Shown piece by piece: positions 1 through 13,896 of a stretch of 64,000 nt of DNA. The position numbers and the translations under genes are program-made. The notes beneath the pieces are model-generated. The model did not search any database, was not told the DNA's origin, and was given only the letters and a program-made list of their open reading frames with translations. Position 1 is the stretch's first letter. The number at the start of each line of letters is the position of its first letter. Source of the stretch: Agarophyton chilense (Eukaryota; Rhodophyta; Florideophyceae; Gracilariales; Gracilariaceae); assembly GCA_030374765.1 (NCBI GenBank), contig JARGXX010000120.1, forward strand, positions 124,001 through 188,000, written 5' to 3'.

Positions 1-1871
1 TTCTTCGAGTAGAGGTGCTGCCTACCTCTTTTAAAGAGATCATACTTTGCTCTCCCATTCCCCCACTCTCCCCCAACCTCTCCTGCAGCGGTATCTAATT
101 GGGAGATTGTGCGATTTGGGGGTGACAGCTTGCAGCTTTAGACCTCCCTGGGGGTGACAATCACATTACTAAATTTAGAAAGGGTAGGAATGACCAGATA
201 CAGGGGAAGGGTTACTGTAGGCTTCTGTATTGGGATCTGTCCACGTGTGGCGCGGACGCAGCCCTTCGCGCGATGAAATATCAGAACCTGCCTTCGATTG
301 GCAGAGTGGACGAAAAGAAGAACAACCAAGAAAAAGGGAACGAAAGGGTACGCTTGCCCGAAGACAAGCTTGTTGCGGTACCGCATCCAAAGTTCAACGA
401 AGTAATAAAGTCATCTTTATGAGCAGTTTCCCGCGTTTTTATCACAGGTTATTTGTCAGCTAATCTTTGACGTGTCTTTCTCGCGTACAAAAGTGTCGCC
501 ATGCAAAAGGACGTGTGAAGAACATAAAACTGTACAACTCTTGTGTTATCTAGAAGAAACTGCGTTTCAATTCTTCTACGAAAACTTTGCACTTAAAAGT
601 ACCATGGACGACGAGAACAAGAAGTTTGACATCGTGAATTGGATGCTTCAGGCGGCATTCACGAAACAAACGTCTCCGGAGGAGAATGTTGTGGAGCAAC
701 GCCCAGTCAGGGGATACTTGAAGATGCAACTCATAGAATGAGGATTGAACCCTCCGAGGGTTATGATTATGATCCCCTCTAAGGTGTGCTGAGGTGGCAC
801 TGTTTTCCGGTTATATTTCGCCTATAAGGGAAAATTCGGATGGCCCATGGTTGGATTGGCCCCGTGATACACGTGGCTTAATTTTGGCACCGATTTTCGG
901 ATATTTGTAGAACGTTGGACTTTTGGGCCATGGCAGTGGGATCTCCACGTGTATGGCCCTGAGCAGGTGTGCACTACTGTAGAGTTTAGTTAGTGGGCCC
1001 TACTTAGGGAGGCGAGATCTGACAGTCCGAGCTCAGAGTAAACGACAACCAAGGTTGGTCTTCGATACCTGTAGAGGTTCTTCGTCGCCATCGTTTCGGC
1101 CTTACAACCCGGAACGGGCTCTGGTTAGCAACGCCTGCGTAGGGACACGACTCCACTTGGAGAGTGCCCACGTTTGGGTTCCGTGCAACCACCTCCTTGG
1201 GACCGCTCAGACGACCTGCGTGCACGATACCCCGTGGGGGTTCTACTTACTTGTTGCGTGCTTTTTGTGTTTCCTTTCGAGGACAGGTTTTCGCCCCTGT
1301 ATTGGGTTTCTTTTGTTGTTTCGCCCATTTTCTGGTTCTCGGGTCCGGTGCCTGTTAGTGCCCGACCCTCGCCCCGTTTTTCCTCTTCGCCGGTTTTCCC
1401 CCATTCTTTGGGATACCCATACCCATTCCCAATCCAACGGTTTCTACCCCTCACCTCCGTCGGTACTGCCGGAATCCCCCGTGGGAGTTACACCCCACAC
1501 TACGGGTGGAACGGAGGGCTCTGTCTCTGAGTCTGCCTCCCCCCAGGGAGCAAGGCTTCGAACACCTTGAGAGCACTTCCCGTCGCCGGGTTTTGCTCCA
1601 CAAATGTACGCTTAGCTGTAGATGCTGAGATTTAACCGATGGATGCAATGGACTTTTCAGCACATGTAGACTCATTATAAAGACGCACTGATTTTGAAAA
1701 CAAGGTTTCCTTCAGTTCGCACCGAAATTCTGTCGTGAACATCTCTGATATTGCTCGCTTCGTTACGTATCGCTCCCTGGGCGAGTACGGGGCGTTGAAA
1801 AAAGTAGACCACGAGTACAATGTGAACTGCAAGGTTTTCTTCGGTGACCGAGAAACTCATCTTGTCGTCAC
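1..1871. other. No recognised gene
   Basis: I see no gene that I can name here. Short open frames exist on both strands, including one at about 472-741 (+) with an internal ATG near 604, but none shows a domain, a repeated family motif or convincing coding character. The stretch has short palindromes and a few A/T-rich patches and is probably old repeat sequence, since recognisable LTR-element DNA begins at its right edge. That last statement is inference from position only. Confidence 0.4.
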
Positions 1872-2736
1872 TGTAGGACAATGCCCCCAAGAAGGAAAAC
1901 CTACGAAGACGTCCGGATCTTCCTCTCACGAGGTAACCGGCGCGGTAGAGCCCTCCCAGGGATCGGCGCGCAATGCCGGGTGAAAGCCGGAGCCGAACCG
2001 TCGCGAAGGGCGCAGGGAGGCTGAAAGAAGCCGAGGATATCCGCTGAAGCGGTGCTTGCGTATCCTCTGAGGAGGCAAAACCCACGAGAGTGGCGAGCAC
2101 GACAGGTGTCAGTGCGAACCGCAAGAGCGGGAATTGCCCAATGAAGGGGAGGAAAAGGGAAGGAAAATGGGAACGGATGCAAGAGGGCGAGGTTGACCAC
2201 GAGTCGCAAGAGGGGACTCGAGAATAGCCGGCACTGCCGGGTGTAGCAAACCGTATACACGGGCGGAACCACGAAAGTGGGAATAGATACCCAACACATG
2301 AAGGCTGCTTGAACGTCCAAGGGGGTTGGGAAGCCGTGCACCACGGGAAATCCCTCCGTAAGGAGTTGTATATCCGCGCAGGCGGTTCGACCCAGAGCCA
2401 AGATCTGGAAGACCAAGATCACCCTTGTTGGGGAGACTTTACTGGACCGGCGGCCGCGAGGCCGGCGGCCTAAGTACTGTAGTCACCGTAGAATAGAATA
2501 AATAAAGTCTATCCTAAATAGCTAAATGTCCGTCTAACAAAAGGGGCCAATCTGGCGGCCACGTGTCGCGCGGGCGCTGCGGCCACGTGTATGGAACCCG
2601 GTCCCGCCGGTGCATCACCGGCGTTCCGGCCATCGCCGTAAAAACGGATTACTCCTACTCATAACGAGGTTGCACGCCGGAGGCTCTGGAAAAAACTTAA
2701 GTCCCCAAAAACCTCCCTGGAGGACGTTGCTCTTCA
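1872..2736. repeat. Solo LTR, hairpin-rich, related to LTRs of element B
   Basis: The stretch starts TGTAGGACAATGCC and ends near CTCTTCA. It is flanked by GTCAC (1867-1871) and GTCAA (2737-2741), a 5 bp target duplication with one mismatch. It aligns by eye along its whole length with the 728 bp LTRs at 48,246 and 56,457. The shared blocks, in the same order, are a TGTAG start, a CGAAGA-GTCC-TCTTCCTC block, a GTTGGGGAG-TTTACTG block, a GC hairpin, AGTACTGTAG, an A/T-rich part with AATAAA, and a final GGAAAA-AAGTCC-AACC block. It is therefore a diverged member of the same LTR lineage. I see no internal region of that element on either side, so it looks like a solo LTR. It contains many short perfect hairpins in series. 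Confidence 0.65.
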
Positions 2737-2899
2737 GTCAAGGATTGGAGAAGAAGATTCTCCCGAAGCCTGAGGCTCGCCCTGGAACCGCTCCAAAGTG
2801 GGAGAGATAAGTTAAATAGTTGGCGGGGCAGTTCTTGGAGCTTTTTCTGATTGTCAAAAAGAATTTCGAAGCTCGTGGAGCTTCTGCAGACAAAGATTG

Positions 2900-5800
2900 A
2901 ACTCGTAGTTACTGCAAAATGTTATTGGACGGGGTAAATCGTTGCCCGTTCAACCCCCATCGTGACAAGATATGTGACCGTTTTTGAAAATTTGGGCACT
3001 CGAGGACCACTTCCTGGTTGAAGATAAAGAGAAAAGACACTGATGTCGTCCGTTTAGAGGGCTCAAGATCCAAACGGATCGCTGAATTGAAGCTGAAGAA
3101 GGTGGATCCAGTCGATCATGTTGCAGTTGTAAAGGAGGGTACTGTGAAAGATGTTGTTTCCGCCTCGAAGAGAAATGCGGACGGGCAGGGCCTTCCAAAC
3201 AAGCCTCGCCACAACTTGATGGAAATTGACGCCTTGGTCAGTCCCACTCCCAAAGTTCCTCGTGTTGTACAGAAAGCTAGGGTGAAGAAGAAAACTAAGA
3301 ATTCGAGGAAGGCGAAGAGTTCGTCTCACGGTTTACAAGATCAAGTTGTGAAGTACAACTTAATGGCATTGTTAGCGGCCTCTGCATACGGATTGACATT
3401 TGGGCAGTTGTTTCGCAGCGATGCAGAGGAAGCTAGGAAGCTCTTGAAGCCTCTTTTGGCAGGGAGACTTGCAATGACTCACGTTTCCGCTCTGCACGCA
3501 ATTGCCCTTCCCCACCGGTTGAATGTAGTCGTTCTCTTTCTCTACGGAACTGAATCCAACGCCCTCTTGGACTCTGAAGCAGTGGTTAACCTTTCCTCGT
3601 CACGAATTCGTGAGCAGTTGACCATCCAACATTCACCTACCACTAGGAAAGTGACGGGGGCAGATGGGAGCGCCGCGAACGTATTGGGTTGTGTGAAGGT
3701 CATCCCGGTCTCTTTCGAAAGTCTTGGAGTTCTTCTGGACTTTTTAGGTTTTCAGGTTACACCCTTTGACGTGATTATAGAATGCCCGACCCTAGAAGCT
3801 CTGCAGGCGCAGGTGGACTTCCGCCGCCAACAGATGAGTCTTTCCGTGGGCTTCGAAGATGTGTTGTTTCCATTAAACAAAGAGCCTCCCATCATCCAGG
3901 GATCTCGTACTGATAGTGAGGACTTCAAGTCTCAGGAAGACTCAGGACCAGAGGGGATGCAGGCTGAATCCTCTTTGTCCTCGTCGAGTTCAGGTGACGA
4001 ATCCGAAGGCAAACCTGAGTTGGTTCTTGCCATCGTGAACAAAGAGCAACATGACCCAGACTTGGAGCCTTTGGTGGAAGCAGTGGGGACCTCGAGCGAG
4101 GATGAGTAGAGTACGCACTCGTCGCTTTTGGCTTCGAAGTTGAAACACCTTTTTAAAGGCTTTCAAGCGAGCACAACCATCACCCTCGGGGAGACTGATA
4201 TTATCGCGTGGGATCTGAGTGCCCTTCGAGCAGCTGAAGTTCCATTGGTGCACTCTTTCGAGTTGACGGATTATTTCCCTTTCCATTCTAGGGCGCGCAG
4301 AATGCCGCCAAAATACAACGCAATTGTGCGCAAGGAAGTGGATGAGTTGCTAAAAGCGGGTGTGGTCACCCCCTCCAGTTCGGCCTCGTCCTTCCCCGTG
4401 GTCATTGCCACAAAGAAGGATGGCAGGCCAAGGTTCGGTGTTAACTATCGTAAGCTAAATCGAGTGATGAAGGCTTAACGTTAGCTTTTACCCAAGATTG
4501 AAGAGATCTTCGACGTCCTTGCAGAGGCTATGGTCTTTACGACGCTGGACTTGTACACAGCATAATGGCATGTTCGTATGTCAGAAACCTGCAAAGAGAT
4601 GTCGATGTTCGCCTGCCGTTACGGCACATACAAGTTTGAAGTGATGCCCTTGGGGTTGATGAAGGCCCATTCGAAGTCCCAGAGGATGATAGACGGTTTC
4701 TTTCATGGGCTGCCGTTCGAAACGGTGTATGCCGACGAAGTCGGTCACGGATTATCTCTTGAGGATCTCTAGGGAAGAAAAGGCGAGTCCGTGGATTGAA
4801 GATGCATTTCCTAGCGAAGTGATCGCAATCATCTTGTGGAGCGATCCTAAACTGTCGGGGTTGGAGCCGTACTTGCTGAACGTCGCTCGATTCTTCTCAG
4901 GAACTCGAAAGCAGGAAGAAAAACCGCTCGGTCGTCTGGGAATATGCCGTAACGCGAAGAACTTCATGCTACGGAACGATACGATTTTCCGGAGAGAGGC
5001 TGCTGGGCTGCGTGCCGTACCAGCAGTCAATGATCGCACAGAAATTATAGGCATGTTCCATGACGAGATCGGACATTGGGATGCCTCGACGGCGAAGAAC
5101 TTTGTTCGGGACTGGTTCTGGTGGCCTGGCGTTTAAAGGGATGTTGCCGATTATGTCCGAGGTTGTGATGGGTGCCAGCACGCGTGGAGGCTCCCGACCT
5201 ACCAGACGAACCTTCGAGCTTCCGTAACGGGACTGTTCGAAAGTGTCTAAATCGACTTCACGGTTCTCCTCACTGCATCGAAGGATGAGAAGAGATTCGC
5301 TATCATTGCGGTGGTTCATCTCACAAGATGGAATATTGTAGGGGCCACGAAGGACTTCACGGCAAGCATAGTGATAGGCTTTGTTTTCAAGGAGAAAATA
5401 CTGTCATTTGGGCCACTAAAGAAGATCGGTTCGGAAAACTCCAACGCCTTCAACGCTGGAGCAGTCAGAGATTTCATGACGAATCATGTAATCGTGAGGA
5501 AGACCGTACTCCCGTACGCGCCCATGGCGAATTGAAGATCTTAACCTACGGTCGCTAAGATCAAACTGGCCATCAAGAGGACAGTAGTCCGTAGCAAATT
5601 GGACTGGGCAGACTCTCTACCGCAGGTTTTGTATGGCGGCCGTCGTCGCGATAGGGGAACTGTTCCGTCCCCGTTCCAGTTGATATACGGAATCAAACCA
5701 AGGATGATAGCCAACAACACGGTGGCCCTTTCGTAGGATGGCACGCCGCGTCACCCAGCAGTAGAACTACTGGGCGAGTCTGGAGCACGTGCGATGCAAA

Positions 5801-6070
5801 TCGAAAGAGCGTGTATTCCTCGTGTGGCCAAGGAAAAAGTCGAATACTATACTGTCGGAGAAGAAGTATTGGTTTCACATGGACCCGTCTTCAACGAGTC
5901 GCGTAAATGGCCGGCATTCGAGTCGAACTACTATGAACCATGCCGCCTTACGAGGGCGAACCACCCTCGCTACGAACTCGTGTCCTTCACGGGATGGATA
6001 ACTCGCAAAGCCGTCCAGGCGAGGAGGTTAGTTCTTTACAAAAAACAACTAGTCCCCCTACGCAGTTAAA
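2900..6070 (+). mobile_element. Ty3/gypsy-type LTR element A, decayed internal region
   Basis: Parts in order: a basic gag-pol linker region (about 3.0-3.4 kb) whose FGQLFRSDAEEARK segment resembles the start of gypsy polyproteins; a retropepsin-like region around 3.53-3.85 kb; a reverse transcriptase N-terminal half around 4.25-4.75 kb (ATKKDGRPRFGVNYRKLN); an integrase zinc-finger region near 5.05-5.14 kb ending FWWPGV; and integrase core and tail to about 6.07 kb. I did not recognise RNase H or a matching LTR pair. The element is broken, with roughly ten or more breaks, and looks old. Family assignment rests on the PR-RT-IN order and the RT and integrase motifs. Ends are approximate. Confidence 0.7.
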
Positions 6071-7089
6071 GAATGAGTGGAGGGGTTAGCAAACGGGAAA
6101 AGGATGGAAGAAAGACTTAGTATATTGTAGTTCCCTTCGTCGTGCGGATTTAGGGCTGTAAAGCTTGAGCTGACGTCTGTGGGCAGGCGCGCTTTGTGAA
6201 AGGAACATGTGAAACAATTAATTGTAGAATTGCACGACTCCGATGTACAGAAGTGCCTTGGCATATGGATCTTACATCTATCAATCACGCTACAGCCAGG
6301 CTTGGTTCTAGTACTGGGAATGAAAAGATATTCAAGAGCGTGCCGAAGAAGGTAAATCAAGTGGATAGTAACCTACCATCCTCTGCAGAAGAAAAGACTG
6401 TAGACCAGCTTCTGGGGCATCAACGACTTTCGGGCACGCCAGACCATGAGGTGCTTGAAGGTGAAGTGGCCGTGATGAAAAACGCGCCAGGCTGCCACGA
6501 AGAACATGGCGTGGATGAGAATCCGCGCCGCATGAAAAGTAAGGTGGGCAGGGAAAAAGATATGTTGGCGGTGGAGAAGGGCACAATCGTGCGCACCATT
6601 GCGAGGCTGCGGTCGATGGTAGCTTTTTTGTGGAGCCAACGTCGATGAATGGAAAGGGTGGTGAGTCGCATGATGCCGCTCTGACGATTGGAAAGACTTT
6701 GAACCATACCTTAAAATGGATTCAAAGGAGTGACACAACTTCGAATGATCCAAAGGGGTCCGTGGCTCTACAGGTGAAAAAGCAATAAAGTAGTTCGACA
6801 CCGGGTGGGTCCGAGGAGGTAGAGAGAGATATCCACGATGTACTCTTGATCGTGGAGAAGAACCATGGGGTCCAGGCGCTCGTTACAGAGTCGAGGCGAC
6901 ACGCTCATTTCCAACGCTGGAAAATGCGTTCGAGGAACCCGGCGCGGGCTCCGCACTCCCGCTCCCTGTGTATTCAGAAAAATGGTCGTGCACCGTCTAC
7001 CACCGGCCCCGCCGAAGAGCGATGTCCAAAACCTGTATGAACCGGGACTGAAAAACCAACCTGTGCACGACACTCGTCAGAGAGAGCGC
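6071..7089. other. No recognised gene between elements A and C1
   Basis: This 1 kb stretch has a + frame at about 6196-6648 without any domain I recognise. I looked here for the 5' LTR and primer site expected before gag of element C1 and did not find either. It may hold the decayed 3' end of element A, but no repeat pair supports that. Confidence 0.35.
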
Positions 7090-10000
7090 GTAGAGTGGCA
7101 GGGCACAAAAGAAGACGAGACGGCTCACGGGCGGACAGAATTACAGAAGCAAGCGCTATTATGGATGCAGGAAACACACCCAACCGACCAGACCATAAAA
7201 CTCCTACGGCAGGACGAAGTGCGTCTACAACGCCAGCGATGTCGCCTGACCCTCAGGTTGATGCTGCTAGCGACCGCAGGAGCACGAGGAGCCAGCCGCA
7301 AGAATTACTGACCCCCCTGGATAACCCTCAAAGGATTCGCCGAGAACTCACGGTAGCAGCACGTTTACGAGAACGCCTCAACAGGGCCACCTCTAGGCCA
7401 GGAACACCCCAAGGAGAACCCCGTAAGCCCGAATGAATTAGAGAAAACATAACCGCAGGGCTTGCCGACCTTCTCTGGCCCGTCTCCGTCAGCTCTGCTC
7501 TGCCCATGTGGAGTTCATTGTGAACATGCGACTCGCCATGGCGATCGCTGACCATACGGATTCCCTCATAACGCAAATCGTCCCCAAGGTAGCGGAGTCT
7601 TAATAATTCATAGACTCCCTCCTTCAGGCCGTTCAAGGAGCAGTCACCAGCCAGTCAGGCAATGCAGTCCCTAGGACCATTCCACAAGTCAACCATCCGG
7701 CTTCCATATGGCAACCCGCTACCAAACCCCCAGAAGTGGCGGTGTTACCCGCCCCTCGCCGGGAACAACTTCAGGAAAATCCAATAAAAGGACAATCTAG
7801 GAGCAGAACAGAGGCTATGCGTCTAGAAGAGAGAAAGATTGCCAAACCCAAAGGACAATATGAAGTACAGCGACCTCAGGGCTCCATCGGATCTGATAGA
7901 GAGATCGATCTTTTAGGTCCATATTCCGCTGGAAAGAAAAGAAGTACCCGCGGGAGAAAGAAGAACAGAAGGAGTAAAAGAAGAGACCATTTGGACACGA
8001 GTGATTCCGAATCGGCCTCGACCGAAACGACCGACTCGGAAGGGAATGAGAGTGCCTTTGGAGGCCTCAAATCACTGACAACCACCAACGAACTTTTCCT
8101 TAAGGTTCTAGACTACCGGAATCACCGGCTGGCCGACAGGTCCCCGAAATATTCTGGTTCGGTGGCTCGAAGAGTCGCCAAACGGGCCAAACAGATGCAA
8201 CTAACCACTACAGAAAAGTTCTTGGGTTCCGATCCCATTGCTGTACTTATGTTTCTCAGTTTGTTCCGTACGGCCTGCGATCAGAACGGTGTCCACGAGG
8301 GCGCCGCTTTGTACATTTTCCAATTCTTCCTTACAGGACGGGCACCTGACCGAGTGGTTTCGAAGATATCTGGGACGACTGACATCGTGGATGCTCAAGA
8401 CTGTGAACTCCTCAGGTCATACCCTCAGGTTGATCATTACCTCTTGGAAACTTACGCCACGGATGACGTCATGATGGATTCCCACCAGGAATAATCTCCT
8501 TCAGAAAGAGCTCCAACATGACCGAGTCGGCTTTCGCAGACGACCTATGGAAGAAAGCCTACCGATGTGGGAATGTATTCTCCGAAGGACGGCTCAAACG
8601 TCACTTCATCACGGGATTAATCCCTGCCATTCGGACACATGTCCGGAATTATCACACAGAAAACCCACAATACTCCTTCCGAAGGCTCGTCACCTACGCC
8701 GAGGGATATGGCAAAACCTACAGGACCTCCAGGCGCAACGCTGATATATCCAGAGGACACGCAACTCCATTGCGTAAACCCAACCAAGCCCATTTGTTTA
8801 GCTCCACGGAATCGGACATGGATGCATCACTCATTCACGCCGATTTGGGAGATGTCCTCGTGGTCAATTTCAGTGCTTCTCCGTCAAAGCCCCCATCATA
8901 CACCTCCCAGGGAACTACAGCGACCACTGGACCACCCACACCCGAGTATTCTCCCTTTCCGCCACGCAAGGACGTTCTTGTTCGCTCCCTAAAGGCCTGC
9001 TTCCTCTGCCTGTCACTGACCCAACCTTGTGACTGTACGAGATATCTGCCTGAGGACGCACGAAAAATCCTCCTAGCCCTAAGGAAAGAGAATTACCGGA
9101 GCCGGAGATCCGAAGGAATGCATAGCAGGGCACAGCAACGAACCACAGGGACCCCTGGAAGCTCACGCTATGCCACGCCTCCGGACACTCCGATCAAAGC
9201 CTCACAGGTCCACTCCATTGTAGATCCTACGGATGACCCCGTGGAAGAACCCTATCCTCAGGAAGAAACGGAAACCCCATCGGAAAACTCCTAGAGGGAC
9301 GACTCGAGGCAAATCCACCCTCTTTAAGCCCCTGCCTCAACCAATTGGACGGTCAGCAGCCAAAGAGCTCCTCATCTCCCAATACAAACCACCCACAATG
9401 GACCACTCAGGATGAACCACAATTGAAACACAGTAACGACCCCGTCTGTATCCTCAGGAGAGAGAACTATAAAGTTCGAGTAACCGTAGGACTTCGTTCC
9501 AACAACTCTCGAGTGACAACAGCTGTATTTTACACAGGCGCTGGTCCCAACTTGGTCCATCCTAAGCTGCTCCCACTAGGTTGGCAAGATTTCGTTCAGG
9601 CAAGGAAAACTCCAAGGATTACCGATGCGTCTCGTAGACCAATGGACAATAAAGGGATAGTACCACTTTACCTCCAGGCAGGACAATTCAAAGTCCGCAC
9701 GTGGTTTCTTGTATGTCCTAACTTGGGCGCCGAGGCAATCCTAGGGACGTCCTTTATCGACCGATACATCAAGGCCAGTTATCCAGGCCTTAGGAAAGTC
9801 GCGTTTTACCGCGCACCTTCCATCTCCATAACTGGTTCAACCCCAGGGCCAGAAGCAAAGCGCAAACGGGCGGTTGTCTCCGAAAACAAGAAGTCCAATA
9901 AGGTTCGCCTGTCAAAGGCCATAGCGATACCGCCGATGACCCAAATCGCTGTATCGGTCCATTCCCAGTCTTAAGATCTCGTAACGATTCAGAACCACCC

Positions 10001-13000
10001 GAAAACGGTTCTGAAGCACCTTACCTTAATGGGCAATGGATTAATGGACATCCACCCCAACAGGCACTTTTTGGTCACAATCAGCAACTTCCAAGATAAA
10101 CCCGTGCGATTATCTAAAGGTACAGTGATTTGTATCACTCTAACCGCGCTCGTGGCCATTATGGAGGCCCAAATGGATAATCTGGCGACGCTAACTCCCT
10201 ACGGCGACGTCGACTCTTGGGAGGGGACGGTCGCCATCGGCGAAGAATTCGAATCCTATGGGCCCCAGGTACTTGATCTCCTCGGGGAATACCAGGCCAT
10301 GTGGTCAGGTAGATTGGGCACAATCAAAGCCACTAAACACCGCATTGACCTTCAGGATGATGCTAGACCGCAGTTCCAGCACCCATACCGTACCGGTCTT
10401 AAAGGTAGGTAAATTGTCGCCGACCAGATGGACAAGATGCACAAAGCTCAAATCAAAGAGCTGGCGCCTCCAAACCAATCCGAATGGGCAAGTCCCCTTG
10501 TCCTTGTGGCGAAGAAAGACGGCTCCGTCAGGTTCTGTGTCGACTACAGGAAGCTGAACGCAGTAACCAAGAGGGACTCATACCCGATACCCCGCATGGA
10601 CGACTGTCTGGATTCCTTAATCAAAGCTGTCGTATTTACCACATTGGAGGCTAACTCTGGATACTGGCAAATCCCTTCGGCCGAAAACGCGAGAGTGCTG
10701 ACAACCTTTACCACCCATGAAGGTCTGTTCAGATTTACTCGCATGCTCTTTGGTTTGAAGAATGCACCAGCCACGTTCCAACGGATAATAGACATTATAC
10801 TGTCCAGATTCAAATTGAAGTTCGCCCTGGTCTATTTGGATGACGTTATAATCTTCTCACGGACTGTAAAGGAACACTTTCGCCAAGTGAAGAAGATGCT
10901 AACAATCCTACAGGACGCTGGAGTAACACTGAAGCTCCGCAAATGCGCTTTCTTCCAGGCCTCAGTGGACTATCTCGGTCACGTCGTCCTTCCAGGAAAG
11001 CTAAAGGTGGCTACACGGACAACGAGTGCGGTTCGCCAGGCTAAGCTTCCTAGGACCCACACGGAACTACGATCCTTCGTGGGCTTGTGCAACGTTTACC
11101 GACCGTTCGTCCAAGGGTTTGCCAAGATCTCGGAACCTCTAAACGCGATGCTGAAGAAGGGAACACCTTCGGAGTTCGAAGCCCTTACGGACGACCAGTA
11201 CGAAGCATTTCAGACCCTGAAGGACAAATTGCTGAACCCACCCATATTGGCCTTACCAAAGCCCAATAGGCCTTTCGTCCTGGACACAGATGCCTCTGAT
11301 GTCCAAGTGGGTTGTGCATTGCTACAGGAACAGCAGTCACCAAAGGACTATCGACCTATTGGCTACTGGAACAGAACGCTCACCAGCGCGGAGCGAAACT
11401 ACAGTACGACCGAAAAGGAATGTCTAGCCATCGTATGGTCCGTATTGACACTCCGTCCGTGCCTCGAGGGTACCAGGTTTACCATTAGGACAGACTATGA
11501 CTCACTCCGCTGGCTACTCACTATGACCGATGCATCGAGTCGCCTCGCTAGGTGGCGCCTCAGGCTGTCAGAATATGACTACGAGATAACCTAAAGGCCA
11601 GGCATCAAGCACCAGGCAGAAGATGCCCTGTCGAGAATCATCACCGACGGAACTGATGACACCCCATTGGACGACCTAATTCCCACCCCCTTTACAGATG
11701 ATGGACCTTAGGACTAAACGGAAACATATGACCTTATGGGTAAGGTGAATTCGGAGGATCCTGAGGTAAAGAAGAACGAAGTATACCTATTGGACTCGGA
11801 GAAAGTACCGCCTACTTCAGCACGACCTCAGGTTAACGCGATAAACCCGAAGGAAAAAGAGCTCCTCCCTATAACTATTGAGGAACTCCTACAGGCGCAG
11901 GTCGAAGACGAATACTGAAAAAAAATAGCCCAATTGGTAGGAAGCCCAGAATGCCTGTTTGACTATGACCGATTTGGACTACTATGTCCCCGCTCACCGC
12001 TGGATGGCGCACTCCAACGGGTAATACCAACTTCGCTAAGGGCGCGAATCCTATACCTCGCCCATTTCCCCCGCTTGGCTGTTCATCCTGGAGGCGGACG
12101 AATGTACCAGACCCTAAGCAAGATCTTCTACTGGCCACTAGTGGCGCAGGACCTATGTCAAACCGCACGGAACTTTGCATCGTGCGCACAGATCCGAGGG
12201 TCTCGTGCCAACCACCAGGCCAAACTGAAGCTCTTCCCCGCCGCAGGTCCAATGTAATTTGTCGCAATGGATATACTTGGGCCTTTGCCTAAGTCGTCCC
12301 ATGGGAACCGGTTTGTTTTGGTTATAACCGATAGGTTTACCAAACTTACCCGAGTCCTACCCCTAGGAAAGACAACGGCCACGGATGTCGCCACGGCCTT
12401 CTTGCCCCACTGGGTATATCCATATGGCATGCCACTTTACCTCCTCACGGATAACGTCAGCAAGTTTGTATCTAAATTCTTCTCGCATGTCTGTGCTACC
12501 TTAGGTATCAAAAATGTGACCACCACGGCGTACCACCCGCAAACTAATGGCCAAGCCGAACGCTTCAACCGAACCCTTCTGGACCGATTGGCGCATTACG
12601 TTTCGGAGCACAAATTGGACTGGGACTAATACGTTGAGCCACTGGCTTATGCCTACAACACGCAGGTGCACGCTTCCACAGGGACAATGCCTTTTGACTT
12701 AACGCTAACGAGAGCGCCACCGCCGATGGCTGTTAACCTTCAGGAGTCTATCATACCTCAGGACCTAACCGAAGGGATGACTCCGACCCAGGCGGAGCGC
12801 TACTCGTGCCGACGCATTGACCGCATTCTCCAATCGGCCAGAACTGTACTAACCAAAGCCAAACGGCGCTACAAGTTCAATTCCGACAAAGCCGTTTGGA
12901 ACGCACCGACCTTTGGGAAAGGAAATCTGGTTTACCTGGACAGGCCACCGAAGGACAGTGAGGAACTCGAGGACACTACGCGGAAGCTCTTACCCCGCTC

Positions 13001-13470
13001 TACGGGTCCATACAAAGTCCTTCAGGCCAATGAGCACACCATGACTTGCTCATTGACGGCCTACCGGACACTGTGTCTATTGACCGCGTGACACGAGCTC
13101 CCAGTTCCTCCGGACAACGAACGTCCCAGCCCCCCGGCCCAACGGGAGCACCACGACCTCAGGTCGACACTCAAGCCTCCACACCCCCTGAGGCAGTTCC
13201 CAAGGACTCGACTAGTCCCACGGACACGATGGTCAAGGCCAACTACTATGACCCATCGCACCCAAACGCCTCCGATGGATTAGCCCCTCTGGACCACACT
13301 CTCCTTCCGGAGGATGAACCTCAACCGGAATATGTGATTAAGCGCATCATCTCCGCCGGTATGGGAGAAGATGGAACTATGTGCTATCGCGTCCGTTGGT
13401 TCGGCTACACACCTGAGAAAGATACTTGGGAAGAGCCTCAAACCATTCCTGCTAATTTTATCGCCCGCTA

Positions 13471-13572
13471 TTGGCGCAGAGTCAGCCACTCGGAGCGCGA
13501 CCTTCAGGAGGGGGCACCTAATTGGCGCAGAATCAGCCACTCGGAGCGCGGCCTTCAGGAGGGGGCAACCAT
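13471..13572 (+). repeat. 51 bp tandem duplication after the chromodomain
   Basis: Two copies of a 51 bp unit (13,471-13,521 and 13,522-13,572) encode two 17-residue repeats of the form WRRxSHSERxLQEGA directly after the chromodomain of element C1. The same pair is present in mirror orientation in C2, near 22,573-22,674. The unit length is a multiple of three, so the reading frame is kept across it. Confidence 0.85.
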
Positions 13573-13896
13573 TGGTTCGAATAATCCAACCATTGGCCCG
13601 GATAATCTTAAAACGCCTCCCAAACCGCCTCCAGACACGACGGTTCTCCGGAGCACGACGGTTCGTCGTAGCTCCCGCATCAGCGAACAAATTCAGTCCT
13701 TCGGAGACATCTGAGGAAGACCCAGGACGCTCTCAAGATGGGACGCCGTCCCGGGGCACGCACATTTGAGACACAAGAACGACCTTGGGAAAGCACAAGC
13801 ACTACTTTATTTAACTTACTCGAGTAACTAACAGAGGACTAACAGCACTCGGTAGCACCTCAAGGTTCGCGGAAGCGCTTCAAACACCAACAGGAC

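Noticed and set aside
1055-1570. 171-codon frame on +
   Set aside because: It has no recognised domain and competes with equally long frames on both strands, as expected by chance in this composition.
6196-6648. 150-codon frame on + as a possible extra gene of element A
   Set aside because: It has no motif of an LTR-element protein and no supporting repeat structure.
7131-7200. Divergence from C2 near the start of C1 taken as a different element
   Set aside because: The gag start aligns with that of C2 despite divergence, so it is the same family outside the homogenised tract.
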